The notes under the pieces are model-generated. The model did not search any database. It saw only the letters and a program-made list of their open reading frames with translations, and was not told the DNA's origin. Source: Lentisphaeria bacterium (GTDB taxonomy: Bacteria > Verrucomicrobiota > Lentisphaeria > Oligosphaerales > Oligosphaeraceae). Taken from it: DNA of 5,563 nucleotides. The stretch spans positions 1-5,563 of the forward strand of contig JAQVUB010000200.1 in assembly GCA_028699735.1 (NCBI GenBank), in the 5' to 3' direction. Shown piece after piece: positions 1 through 5,563 of the stretch (its first letter is position 1; each line of letters begins with the position of its first letter). A program made the translations under genes and the position numbers.

Positions 1-330
1 CAGCTGGTTGCGTGAATAGGCATCACAGGCAGCCGGCAGCTGTTTACAAAGCCCCGCCACCAGAGTCCGGCATTGTTCCGGGGGGCATTCGGGATTCAGA
101 GCGCTCATCACCATCGACTCGAGTGCAAAAAAGGCCTCCGTGGCCTGTTCATCATTGCTTTCCGACAGGCAGGGCACCAGTTGCGCAATGACCTTCTCCG
201 CATCCTGCAGCAATTCATCCGCTATTTTATGTCCGCAAGCCGGTTCAGCCCAGAGAAGGTTACCTGCCTGTTTCAGATTTTTTCCGGGCTCCGTTTTTTT
301 TATCGTTTTCTTTTTAGCAGCAACAGCCAT
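1..330 (-). CDS. N-terminal part of an unidentified, probably helical (possibly HEAT-repeat) protein; runs off left edge
   Basis: The first 110 codons are open from an ATG at 330 to the window edge with no stop. The start is well supported: an AAGGAGAT ribosome site lies 5 nt upstream, just after the stop of the preceding oxidoreductase. The protein opens with a basic, Lys-rich segment (residues 6-12) containing no hydrophobic stretch, so it should be cytoplasmic. From about residue 34 it has the look of amphipathic helices (leucine and alanine at helical spacing, with Glu, Asp and Gln) separated by short turns. Six cysteines are spread over residues 32-102 without a clear metal-binding pattern. 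The helical pairs and the position behind a PVC-type Gfo/Idh/MocA gene recall HEAT-repeat proteins of these phyla, but no diagnostic motif is visible in this part. The 17-nt spacing suggests co-transcription and probably translational coupling with the oxidoreductase. The reading frame is confident; the family is a guess. Confidence 0.75.
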   Translation of the reverse strand, partial: MAVAAKKKTIKKTEPGKNLKQAGNLLWAEPACGHKIADELLQDAEKVIAQLVPCLSESNDEQATEAFFALESMVMSALNPECPPEQCRTLVAGLCKQLPAACDAYSRNQL

Positions 331-335
331 TGTTC

Positions 336-343
336 ATCTCCTT
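336..343 (-). promoter_or_regulatory. Strong Shine-Dalgarno site of the leftmost gene
   Basis: On the minus strand this reads AAGGAGAT, ending 5 nt before the ATG at 330. It fixes the start of the leftmost, otherwise unrecognised gene. It lies in the 17-nt gap after the TGA of the 417-residue oxidoreductase, so a ribosome finishing that gene could re-initiate here. Confidence 0.8.
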
Positions 344-347
344 GCAA

Positions 348-1601
348 TCAAAAGAGGGTCCAGGGTGCGCGCATCGGCTGTTCAACCAGCTGATTGGCTT
401 CTTCATCATCCATAAAACGTAGTTCAACCGGATCAAAGTACAATTTCCTGCCGCTGCGAATGGCACAGTTGGCCAGATGCACCAGAATATTGCTGCGGTT
501 GCCATTGTCTTCGTTCAAAGCAAACTTTTTCCGGGTGCGCACCGATACATTGAAATCACTGATTTGCGGTTCGGGATCCGGAAGGGTCTTGGCCAGTTCG
601 GCGAGAAAGCCAGGCTCTGTGCGGAAATTTTTGAAGACTTTGCCATTCGGTCCTTCAATAAACGGCTTTCCTTCCGTTTCATCCTTGCCCCATTCGCAAG
701 ACTCGAGAATGATTTTGCAGCCGTCCGCATATTTCATATAAACCTGTCCCCAGATGCCGACGACATCGGGATGCTGCGGCCAGGGGGCATTGGCTTCGAT
801 TTCGACCGGGCTGGTATCATCCTTGTCCAGCAAATACTGCACCGGATCAAGATAATGCTGCCCCATATCCGCCAGACCGCCGCCATCGTAATCCCAATAG
901 CCCCGGAAAGAAGGCGAAACCCGGTGCGAAGTGTAAGGACGGAACGGCGCCGACCCCAGCCATAAATCATAATCAAAACCGGCCGGAACTGGCTCGGGAG
1001 CCAGACCAAGTTTTCCCATCCACATCGATGCCTTCCAAGAGAATCCGGTATGGGCACTGATGCGCACGGTCAGCGGCCAGCCCAAGGCTCCGCTCTGAAT
1101 CAGCTTCTTCAGCGGAGCAACCGCGGTGCCCAGTCCGTAAAACGGGTCATACATACGGAACCAGGTATTAAGCCGGAAGACACGGGAATTACGCTTCACT
1201 GCAGCGGCGACGTGTGCCCCTTCCGATATCGTGCGGGTCATCGGTTTTTCCGCCCAGACGTCACAGCCTGCATTGAGGGCATAGATATTCTGCAAGGCAT
1301 GCCAGTGCGGCGGCGTCACCACATGCACCACATCGATCGACTCGCTGTTCAACATGTCCCTGAAATCCCGGTAGCCATGGCAATCCTTGCCAGCCTTCTC
1401 CAAGGTTGCTGTCACCCTGCTCTGCATGACGTCGCAAACCCCGACCAGTTTAGCCTGGGGGTCATCCAGGACATATTTAACATGCCCCTGCCCCATCCCA
1501 CCCAGGCCGATGATTGCGTGATTGATTTTGTCGTTGGCTCCGAAAGGGATCCGGGCCGGCTGGATGCTGCCGGCACTTTTACTGCTCTTTTTTCGTGTCA
1601 T
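348..1601 (-). CDS. Gfo/Idh/MocA family NAD(P)-dependent oxidoreductase, PVC-type, 417 aa, without the usual Tat signal
   Basis: Residues 29-37 carry the Rossmann dinucleotide motif AIIGLGGMG. TPPHWHA (96-102) and the family EKP motif (118-120, with the catalytic-type Lys119) follow. The C-terminal domain contains DGGGLADMGQHYLD (239-252), where Asp245 and His249 sit at family active-site positions. The end has RSGRKLYFDP (382-391), DDEEAN (398-403) and PMRAPW (409-414), typical of the long planctomycete/lentisphaeral subgroup. Family members oxidise or reduce sugars, inositols or sugar derivatives with NAD(P); the substrate cannot be read here. Many relatives begin with a twin-arginine signal ending just before a GANDKIN-like segment. 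Here that segment (21-27) is preceded by only 20 polar, basic residues, so this copy should be cytoplasmic. The ATG at 1601 lies inside an intergenic repeat and has no recognisable Shine-Dalgarno site. No other ATG, GTG or TTG start is usable before the Rossmann motif. The TGA at 348 is 17 nt from the next gene. Confidence 0.95.
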   Translation of the reverse strand: MTRKKSSKSAGSIQPARIPFGANDKINHAIIGLGGMGQGHVKYVLDDPQAKLVGVCDVMQSRVTATLEKAGKDCHGYRDFRDMLNSESIDVVHVVTPPHWHALQNIYALNAGCDVWAEKPMTRTISEGAHVAAAVKRNSRVFRLNTWFRMYDPFYGLGTAVAPLKKLIQSGALGWPLTVRISAHTGFSWKASMWMGKLGLAPEPVPAGFDYDLWLGSAPFRPYTSHRVSPSFRGYWDYDGGGLADMGQHYLDPVQYLLDKDDTSPVEIEANAPWPQHPDVVGIWGQVYMKYADGCKIILESCEWGKDETEGKPFIEGPNGKVFKNFRTEPGFLAELAKTLPDPEPQISDFNVSVRTRKKFALNEDNGNRSNILVHLANCAIRSGRKLYFDPVELRFMDDEEANQLVEQPMRAPWTLF

Positions 1602-1628
1602 TTTGTGTCTTTTCGTTGTTAAAAAAAC
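1588..1628 (-). repeat. Intergenic A-tract repeat, copy B (about three 10-bp units)
   Basis: In transcript direction this begins 7 nt after the aminopeptidase stop codon. It reads GTTTTTTTAAC, followed by three similar units: ACGAAAAGAC, ACAAAATGAC and ACGAAAAAA. The 21 bases of copy A (3114-3134) recur here with one extra A. The left arm of the fold-back at 4202-4249 matches nearly all of it. The middle unit contains the ATG of the 417-residue oxidoreductase, so the repeat overlaps that gene's first codons (M-T-R-K-K). The class of element is not one I can name. Confidence 0.85.
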
Positions 1629-1635
1629 AGCTTAT

Positions 1636-3087
1636 TTACTTCACCAGAAATTTGTTTTCCAGAAAGGCCTTGTATCCTTTCCAGGCCATATAGATATCCA
1701 GCTTGCCAGCGACCTCCCAGGGCGCATGCATGCTGAACAGGCCGACGCCGCAGTCGATGACATCCATGCCGTAACGAGCCATATAATGCGAAATCGTTCC
1801 GCCACCGCCGACATCCACCTTGCCCAGTTCGCAACTCTGCCAGACGACGTTGGCGTCATTGAAGATTTTGCGCACTTCCGAGGCAAATTCCGCGCTGGCG
1901 TCGCTGGCGCCCGCTTTGCCCCGGCTTCCGGTATATTTGGTAACGGCCAACCCGCAGTTGATGCGGCTCATGTTGTTTGGCGAACTCACGCTGGCAAAAC
2001 CAGGATCATGCAACGCAGTGACATCTGCGGAGAGCATCTTCGAACGTTCCAAAGCCCTTCGCAGATCCAGACCGCGGTACTCCCCGCAGGCCTCGAGCAG
2101 TTCCGCCACCGTATTTTCCAGGAAGGTCGAATCCATTCCCGTTGCGCCATAGGAGCCGATTTCCTCCTTGTCGCAAATCAGAGCCACCTGGGTGCGATAC
2201 GGGATGCCGGTTGAATCCAGCAGAGCTCGTGCTCCGGAATAGGCGCAGACGCGGTCATCGTGACCATAACCCAGAATCATCGAGCGGTCCAGACCCAGCT
2301 CGCGGGCCGCACCAGCCGGAACCAGCTCGAGTTCCGCGCTGAAAAAATCTTCCTCTTCAATCCCGTAAGTTTCCTTAAGCAAACGCAAAATACGCAGTTT
2401 GGTTTTATCCTTGCAGTCTTTATCGTCCTCTTTTTTATCGACGGGCCGGCTGCCGACAAGGACATTGAGCGCCTCGCCGTTGATGCCGTCCGCCAGCGTT
2501 TTTTTGCCGGCTTCGGTATCCAGATGCGGCAGCAGGTCAGTGATGACAAAGACCGGATCATCGGGTTGATCGCCAATCGAAATATTGACCTTTTTACCAT
2601 TGCGCAGGATCACTACGCCAAACAGCGCCAGTGGCATGGCCACCCACTGATACTTGCGGATGCCGCCATAGTAATGCGTATCAAGCAGCAGCAGATCATC
2701 CTCCTGATACAGCGGGTACGGCTTGGCATCCAGGCGCGGACAATCCGAATGCCCGCCTACCAGATTCATGCCTTCGGTCAACGGCGCCTTGCCCACCCGG
2801 ATCAGCATCAGGGTTTTGTCACCATAAGAACGGTATACCTTCGCACCGGCTTTCAGCTTGCGACCACCACCAATCGCTTTCTCCAACTCCTCAAAACCAG
2901 CCTCAATCGCGCGTTTTACAAGAAAGTCATGGGTCAGGCGTTCGGTTTTGGCCTGACTGAGAAATTCCCGATATTCCGCACAGTATTTTTCGAGCGCTTT
3001 TTCTTCTCCGGCTTTGAGTTTATCCCAGCCCTGCTCCCTTTTCCAGAGCCCTGCTGATGGTGTCTTGCTTTTGCTTTTTCCTGCCAT
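1636..3087 (-). CDS. M18 family zinc aminopeptidase (aspartyl aminopeptidase / aminopeptidase I type), 483 aa
   Basis: This is a cytoplasmic, two-metal exopeptidase that removes N-terminal amino acids from peptides. All expected M18 metal ligands and the catalytic pair can be seen. His113 is in GGHSDCPRLD, with the conserved Asp115. The bridging Asp277 is in GHDDR. General base Glu308 and ligand Glu309 are in DKEEIGSYG. Asp355 is in SADVTA, and His454 is in SMHAPWE. DVGGGGTI (425-432) is the conserved glycine turn near the C-terminal metal site. The length is normal for the family, and no signal peptide or membrane segment is present. The ATG at 3087 has AGGAG 6 nt upstream. A Lys/Asp-rich segment around 216-230 looks like a surface loop in the lid domain, where this family varies. 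Residue preference (acidic, neutral or leucine) cannot be inferred. Gaps of 37 nt upstream and 34 nt downstream place it inside an operon, probably in general peptide turnover. Confidence 0.97.
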   Translation of the reverse strand: MAGKSKSKTPSAGLWKREQGWDKLKAGEEKALEKYCAEYREFLSQAKTERLTHDFLVKRAIEAGFEELEKAIGGGRKLKAGAKVYRSYGDKTLMLIRVGKAPLTEGMNLVGGHSDCPRLDAKPYPLYQEDDLLLLDTHYYGGIRKYQWVAMPLALFGVVILRNGKKVNISIGDQPDDPVFVITDLLPHLDTEAGKKTLADGINGEALNVLVGSRPVDKKEDDKDCKDKTKLRILRLLKETYGIEEEDFFSAELELVPAGAARELGLDRSMILGYGHDDRVCAYSGARALLDSTGIPYRTQVALICDKEEIGSYGATGMDSTFLENTVAELLEACGEYRGLDLRRALERSKMLSADVTALHDPGFASVSSPNNMSRINCGLAVTKYTGSRGKAGASDASAEFASEVRKIFNDANVVWQSCELGKVDVGGGGTISHYMARYGMDVIDCGVGLFSMHAPWEVAGKLDIYMAWKGYKAFLENKFLVK

Positions 3088-3093
3088 GCTTCT

Positions 3094-3098
3094 CTCCT
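3094..3098 (-). promoter_or_regulatory. Shine-Dalgarno site of the aminopeptidase gene
   Basis: On the minus strand AGGAG lies 6 nt before the ATG at 3087 and supports that start. It sits about 10 nt beyond the end of repeat copy A, so this gene, unlike the 417-residue oxidoreductase, keeps a normal ribosome site next to the repeat. Confidence 0.75.
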
Positions 3099-3107
3099 GT
3101 ATTAAAA

Positions 3108-3134
3108 TTTCGAGTCTTTTCGTTGTTAAAAAAC
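3108..3134 (-). repeat. Intergenic A-tract repeat, copy A (short form, about two units)
   Basis: In transcript direction it reads GTTTTTTAAC, then ACGAAAAGAC, then TCGAAA. It matches copy B except that one A is missing and one internal unit of about 10 bp is absent, which suggests loss or gain of whole units. It overlaps the 3' end of the 340-residue oxidoreductase: the last two codons (Val-Phe) and the TAA stop at 3126-3128 lie within it. It is followed by the aminopeptidase ribosome site. Confidence 0.75.
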
Positions 3135-4148
3135 AAGCCCATCTTTCGTAATCTGGATGCTTCGCCCGCCGGCAGCAGCGCTTTTGCTGATGGCCAGGCA
3201 GGCGTAATGCGCATTCAGTGCGGATTCGATGTTGTGCGCAGATTCCCGCTGTTCGAGGATGCAGCCGACGAAGTGTTCAATCATAGCCGGGAAGGGATGC
3301 CCGTAGACATCGCCAGTTTTTTTTACGCCGGTATCCAGGGTGAAGAAGTCGTTTTGTCCGGCAAAGCGTTTCAGGTAGAAGCGGTCATTCATGATCGTAC
3401 CGTTTTCGCCGAGGATGCTGAGATTGGCAGTGTAGGGATTGCAGCCGACCAGCGAACAGGTGAAAACGCCCAGGGCACCATTGGCAAAACGCACCTGAGC
3501 GGTTTCCAACGGAGGATATTCGTAATAATCCCCAACCATCGCCGAAGCACCACGCACTTCCACCAGATCGGAATTCAGCACAAATCGAGCCATATCCACC
3601 GAGTGACAGCCCGCCAAGATAAACGCAGCGCCGGTATGCTCGGCCTTTTTCATCCAGGAACCTCGCTCCCGCCCGAACCAGTAATCCACATTGGCCAGAA
3701 AAACCCTTCCGAGCTCACCTTCCCCGATCAGGCGCTTCTGCATTTGCACCAGCGGATTAAAACGCAAAACCAGCCCCACCATACTGCGGGTGCCACTCGC
3801 CCGGAATGCTGAAGCCAGCCGCGGAAAATCCTCTTCGCGGATCGCCACCGGCTTCTCCAAAAACACATGCTTGCCGGCAGCGGCGGCCTGAATGGCTTCC
3901 TCCGCATGCTGATCATTCGGCGTACAGATCGATACGATATCGACACGCTCATCCTGCAGAAGCTGCTGAAAATCCTGATAAACCGCCGTTTGAATACCGA
4001 ATTCAGCCTGCTTGGCCTGAACGCTTTCGATACGCCGGCTGCCAAGGCCTATCAGCTCACAATGCGGATTGCGCAAATACGCATTAATATGCCCGCTGGC
4101 AACCCAGCCGCAACCCCACACCGCACAACCTAATTTGCCTTTCTTCAT
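3126..4148 (-). CDS. Gfo/Idh/MocA family NAD(P)-dependent oxidoreductase, short form, 340 aa
   Basis: This is a complete dehydrogenase of the glucose-fructose oxidoreductase / inositol dehydrogenase family. The N-terminal Rossmann fold has WGCGWVASGH (11-20) as its dinucleotide loop. STPN-type SICTPNDQHAEEA (73-85) and VFLEKP (95-100) follow, with Lys99 the expected catalytic lysine. In the C-terminal domain AGCHSVDMARF (179-189) gives the Asp/His pair (His182, Asp185). GHPFPAMIEHFVGCI (283-297) is the usual late helix. No signal peptide is present, so it acts in the cytoplasm. The substrate is unknown. It differs from the 417-residue oxidoreductase in length, motifs and C-terminus, so the two are not recent duplicates. 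The ATG at 4148 starts at the normal family position, 9 residues before the Rossmann loop, but its ribosome site is weak (GGTAG-like). The stop codon lies in repeat copy A. A promoter could lie in the 206-nt gap upstream, though none is clear. Confidence 0.95.
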   Translation of the reverse strand: MKKGKLGCAVWGCGWVASGHINAYLRNPHCELIGLGSRRIESVQAKQAEFGIQTAVYQDFQQLLQDERVDIVSICTPNDQHAEEAIQAAAAGKHVFLEKPVAIREEDFPRLASAFRASGTRSMVGLVLRFNPLVQMQKRLIGEGELGRVFLANVDYWFGRERGSWMKKAEHTGAAFILAGCHSVDMARFVLNSDLVEVRGASAMVGDYYEYPPLETAQVRFANGALGVFTCSLVGCNPYTANLSILGENGTIMNDRFYLKRFAGQNDFFTLDTGVKKTGDVYGHPFPAMIEHFVGCILEQRESAHNIESALNAHYACLAISKSAAAGGRSIQITKDGLVF

Positions 4149-4201
4149 GATACTACCACTGCTTATTACACGACGTTATGCGTCAGAATTGGGTAACAGA
4201 G

Positions 4202-4330
4202 TTTTTTTAAACAACGAAAGACACAAACGACACGAAAAAAAATTCATGGCAAACACACTCATGAAAGCAGTTAAAGCCACTACCATGAATTTTTTTTCGT
4301 ACCATTTCGTGCTTTTCGTTGTAAAAAAAT
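4202..4330. repeat. Fold-back (inverted) repeat element, 129 bp, built from two opposed repeat arms
   Basis: The arms are 4202-4249 and 4283-4330 with a 33-nt loop. The inner 18 bases are a perfect inverted repeat: ACGAAAAAAAATTCATGG at 4232-4249 against CCATGAATTTTTTTTCGT at 4283-4300. The outer parts pair imperfectly but keep the same unit, for example ACAACGAAA at 4211-4219 against TTTCGTTGT at 4314-4322. Both arms are versions of the repeats found at 1588-1628 and 3108-3134. In RNA it would make a long, AU-rich hairpin. It lacks the GC stem of a classical Rho-independent terminator, so termination is possible but unproven. It ends 24 nt after the ligase stop codon. No protein gene is supported in the 206-nt gap (4149-4354) that holds it. 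Confidence 0.85.
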
Positions 4331-4354
4331 ACCCTTGCCACCCACTTTGACGTA

Positions 4355-5563
4355 TTATTCCACGACTCTGCGGATGACCCGTTTGGCTTTGCCTTCGCTG
4401 CGCGGCAATTCACCGGGTTTAAAAACATCCCCTTTTGGCGAAAACCCGAGTTTTTCCTTGAGGTATTTTTCCACCGTAAATCCGGTCACGCCCTCTTGTG
4501 CTTCGACATTGATGATGACATCCTGAATGCCATGTCGCTCTTCGAGAATGATCTGATATTCCGGAAGTACACCCGGAATTTCCATCAGAGCCTGTTCGAC
4601 CTGCTTCGGGAAGAAATTCACGCCTTTGATAATCATCATATCGTCATAACGTCCGGAAATGCGCTCCAGCCGCAAAGAGGTACGTCCACAGGCGCAACGC
4701 TCCCGGGATAGAATCCGGCTGATGTCCCCGGAACGGAAACGCAGCACCGGGATTGCTTCACGGGTCAGCGAAGTGAAGGTGACATCGCCGGTCTGCCCAT
4801 CCGGCACCGGAAGCCCGCTTTGCGGATCAATGATTTCGACGAGATAATGATCTTCCCAAACATGGATTCCGCAGCGCGCTTCGCAGTCCATGCCGGTTGT
4901 GCCGACGCCGCCGGTTTCGGTCATGCCGTAGATATCAAAAGCTTTGATGCCCATCGAACTCTCAATCTTGTGACGCATCTTGTCGGAAAAAGTCTCCGCG
5001 CCAAAGATTCCGATTTTGAGCTCCGGAAGGGTGACCCCCTGTTCGAGGGCGACTTCGAGGATGCGTGCCATATAAGAGACGACACAGCCAATCCCTTTGA
5101 TCTTAAAATCCGCCAGCAGTTTCACCTGGCGCGGGGTATTGCCGGAGCTGGCCGGGCAGATGAACAAGTCCGCCATGCGCGCGCCATGAAAGAAACCAAA
5201 ACCTCCATTGAACAGGCCAAAAGTCGGGGTGATCTGGATGCCGTCGCCGGGCAACAGCCCCGCCATCCGGTAGCAGCGCGCCATGCATTCAGCCCACTGC
5301 TCAAGATCATGATTTGTATAGGCCATCACCACCGGAGTCCCGGTCGACCCCGAACTCATATGAAACTCACGCAGCTGCGAACGATCAACACAGCTTAAAC
5401 CAAGAGGATAATTCGTCCGGAAGGACTCCTTGTTCATAAACGGCAGCTTCACCACATCAGCCGCACTGCGGACATCCCCGGGACAGACCCCATGACGGCG
5501 AAGCTCCTCACGATACCAGGTATTCTGAGAACAGACCCGCTCCACCAGCTGCACCAGACGTTC
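4355..5563 (-). CDS. Phenylacetate-CoA ligase (PaaK)-type AMP-forming acyl-CoA ligase, N-terminus cut by right edge
   Basis: The enzyme activates an aryl or acyl acid with ATP to an acyl-AMP, then transfers it to CoA. In the 402 residues present (numbered from the edge) the adenylate-forming motifs appear in order: P-loop SSGSTGTP (70-77), YGMTETGG (212-219), RFRSGD (275-280) and GRYDDMMIIKG (304-314). RSEGKAKR (388-395) holds the C-terminal catalytic lysine, probably Lys392. GIHVWEDH (232-239) is typical of PaaK. Cysteines at 227, 231, 290 and 292, with His234, could form the metal-binding cluster seen in some relatives. The frame stays open to the edge, and ERLVQLVERV matches the early helix of the family. 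A GTG at 5554 is therefore unlikely to be the start, and roughly 25-35 residues are missing. No phenylacetate degradation genes are nearby, so the substrate may be another aryl or acyl acid. The 206-nt gap downstream suggests a transcription boundary. Confidence 0.93.
   Translation of the reverse strand, partial: ERLVQLVERVCSQNTWYREELRRHGVCPGDVRSAADVVKLPFMNKESFRTNYPLGLSCVDRSQLREFHMSSGSTGTPVVMAYTNHDLEQWAECMARCYRMAGLLPGDGIQITPTFGLFNGGFGFFHGARMADLFICPASSGNTPRQVKLLADFKIKGIGCVVSYMARILEVALEQGVTLPELKIGIFGAETFSDKMRHKIESSMGIKAFDIYGMTETGGVGTTGMDCEARCGIHVWEDHYLVEIIDPQSGLPVPDGQTGDVTFTSLTREAIPVLRFRSGDISRILSRERCACGRTSLRLERISGRYDDMMIIKGVNFFPKQVEQALMEIPGVLPEYQIILEERHGIQDVIINVEAQEGVTGFTVEKYLKEKLGFSPKGDVFKPGELPRSEGKAKRVIRRVVE

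Noticed and set aside
2260..3057. Plus-strand open frame of 265 codons, and similar long plus-strand frames at 1050-1622, 1522-2214 and 3057-3812
   Set aside because: They lie antisense to the aminopeptidase and oxidoreductase genes, which have full family motifs. Their translations show no recognisable domain and they lack consistent ribosome sites.
4149..4200. Promoter for the 340-residue oxidoreductase: TAATAA about 26 nt upstream of the ATG, and a small inverted repeat GACG-ttatg-CGTC at 4172-4184
   Set aside because: No convincing -35 box lies at proper spacing, and 4-bp arms occur easily by chance. A promoter here is plausible from gap size but not supported by sequence.
1588..4330. 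Possible CRISPR array or leader because of repeated short sequences
   Set aside because: The copies are about 1.1-1.5 kb apart, separated by genes, vary in length, and have no spacer pattern or cas genes.
4069..4350. Small plus-strand frame across the fold-back, with a basic NNERHKRHEKKF-like stretch
   Set aside because: The peptide is a translation of the repeat units. Repeats of this sort commonly yield spurious HEKHERHEK-type hypothetical proteins.
4207..4428. Small minus-strand frame with a FFVSFVSFVV-like tail
   Set aside because: It overlaps the end of the ligase in another frame, and the rest translates the repeat arms. The periodic peptide comes from the 9-10 bp DNA units.
5552..5554. 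GTG as start codon of the ligase
   Set aside because: The same frame continues upstream to the window edge with family-like residues (ERL before V-QLVERV), so the true start lies outside the window.

Overview
This 5.56 kb window looks like one stretch of a bacterial chromosome from the PVC group (Planctomycetota, Verrucomicrobiota, Lentisphaerota, Kiritimatiellota), most plausibly Kiritimatiellota or Lentisphaerota. The main evidence is the 417-residue Gfo/Idh/MocA protein, which has the GANDKIN entry into its Rossmann fold and the C-terminal DDEEAN...PMRAPW signature common in those phyla. A second, weaker indication is a family of short intergenic AAC-GAAA-GAC-type repeats of a kind I associate with such genomes. 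The taxonomic placement is an inference from protein style, not a measured result.

All five genes lie on the minus strand, so the transcript reads from right to left. In that order they are: a phenylacetate-CoA ligase (PaaK)-type adenylating enzyme, cut by the right edge (5563-4355); a 340-residue Gfo/Idh/MocA oxidoreductase (4148-3126); an M18 zinc aminopeptidase with all expected metal ligands (3087-1636); a second, quite different Gfo/Idh/MocA oxidoreductase of 417 residues (1601-348); and the first 110 residues of a probably helical protein, cut by the left edge (330-1). Gaps are 206, 37, 34 and 17 nt, so the last four genes are likely co-transcribed. The 206-nt gap may separate the ligase from the rest. 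No shared pathway is evident: an acyl-CoA ligase, a peptidase and two sugar- or inositol-type dehydrogenases do not form a known route.

The most unusual feature is in the gaps. A short AT-rich repeat built from units of about 9-10 bp (ACGAAAAGAC-like) follows three successive genes. After the ligase it is present as two opposed arms, making a 129-bp fold-back with a perfect 18-bp stem. After the 340-residue oxidoreductase a short copy contributes that gene's last codons and stop codon. After the aminopeptidase a longer copy supplies the start codon and first codons of the 417-residue oxidoreductase. The N-terminus of that protein resembles a Tat-exported family member that has lost its signal peptide, so the repeat may have changed where the protein works. 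I see no RNA genes, CRISPR array, transposase or phage genes.
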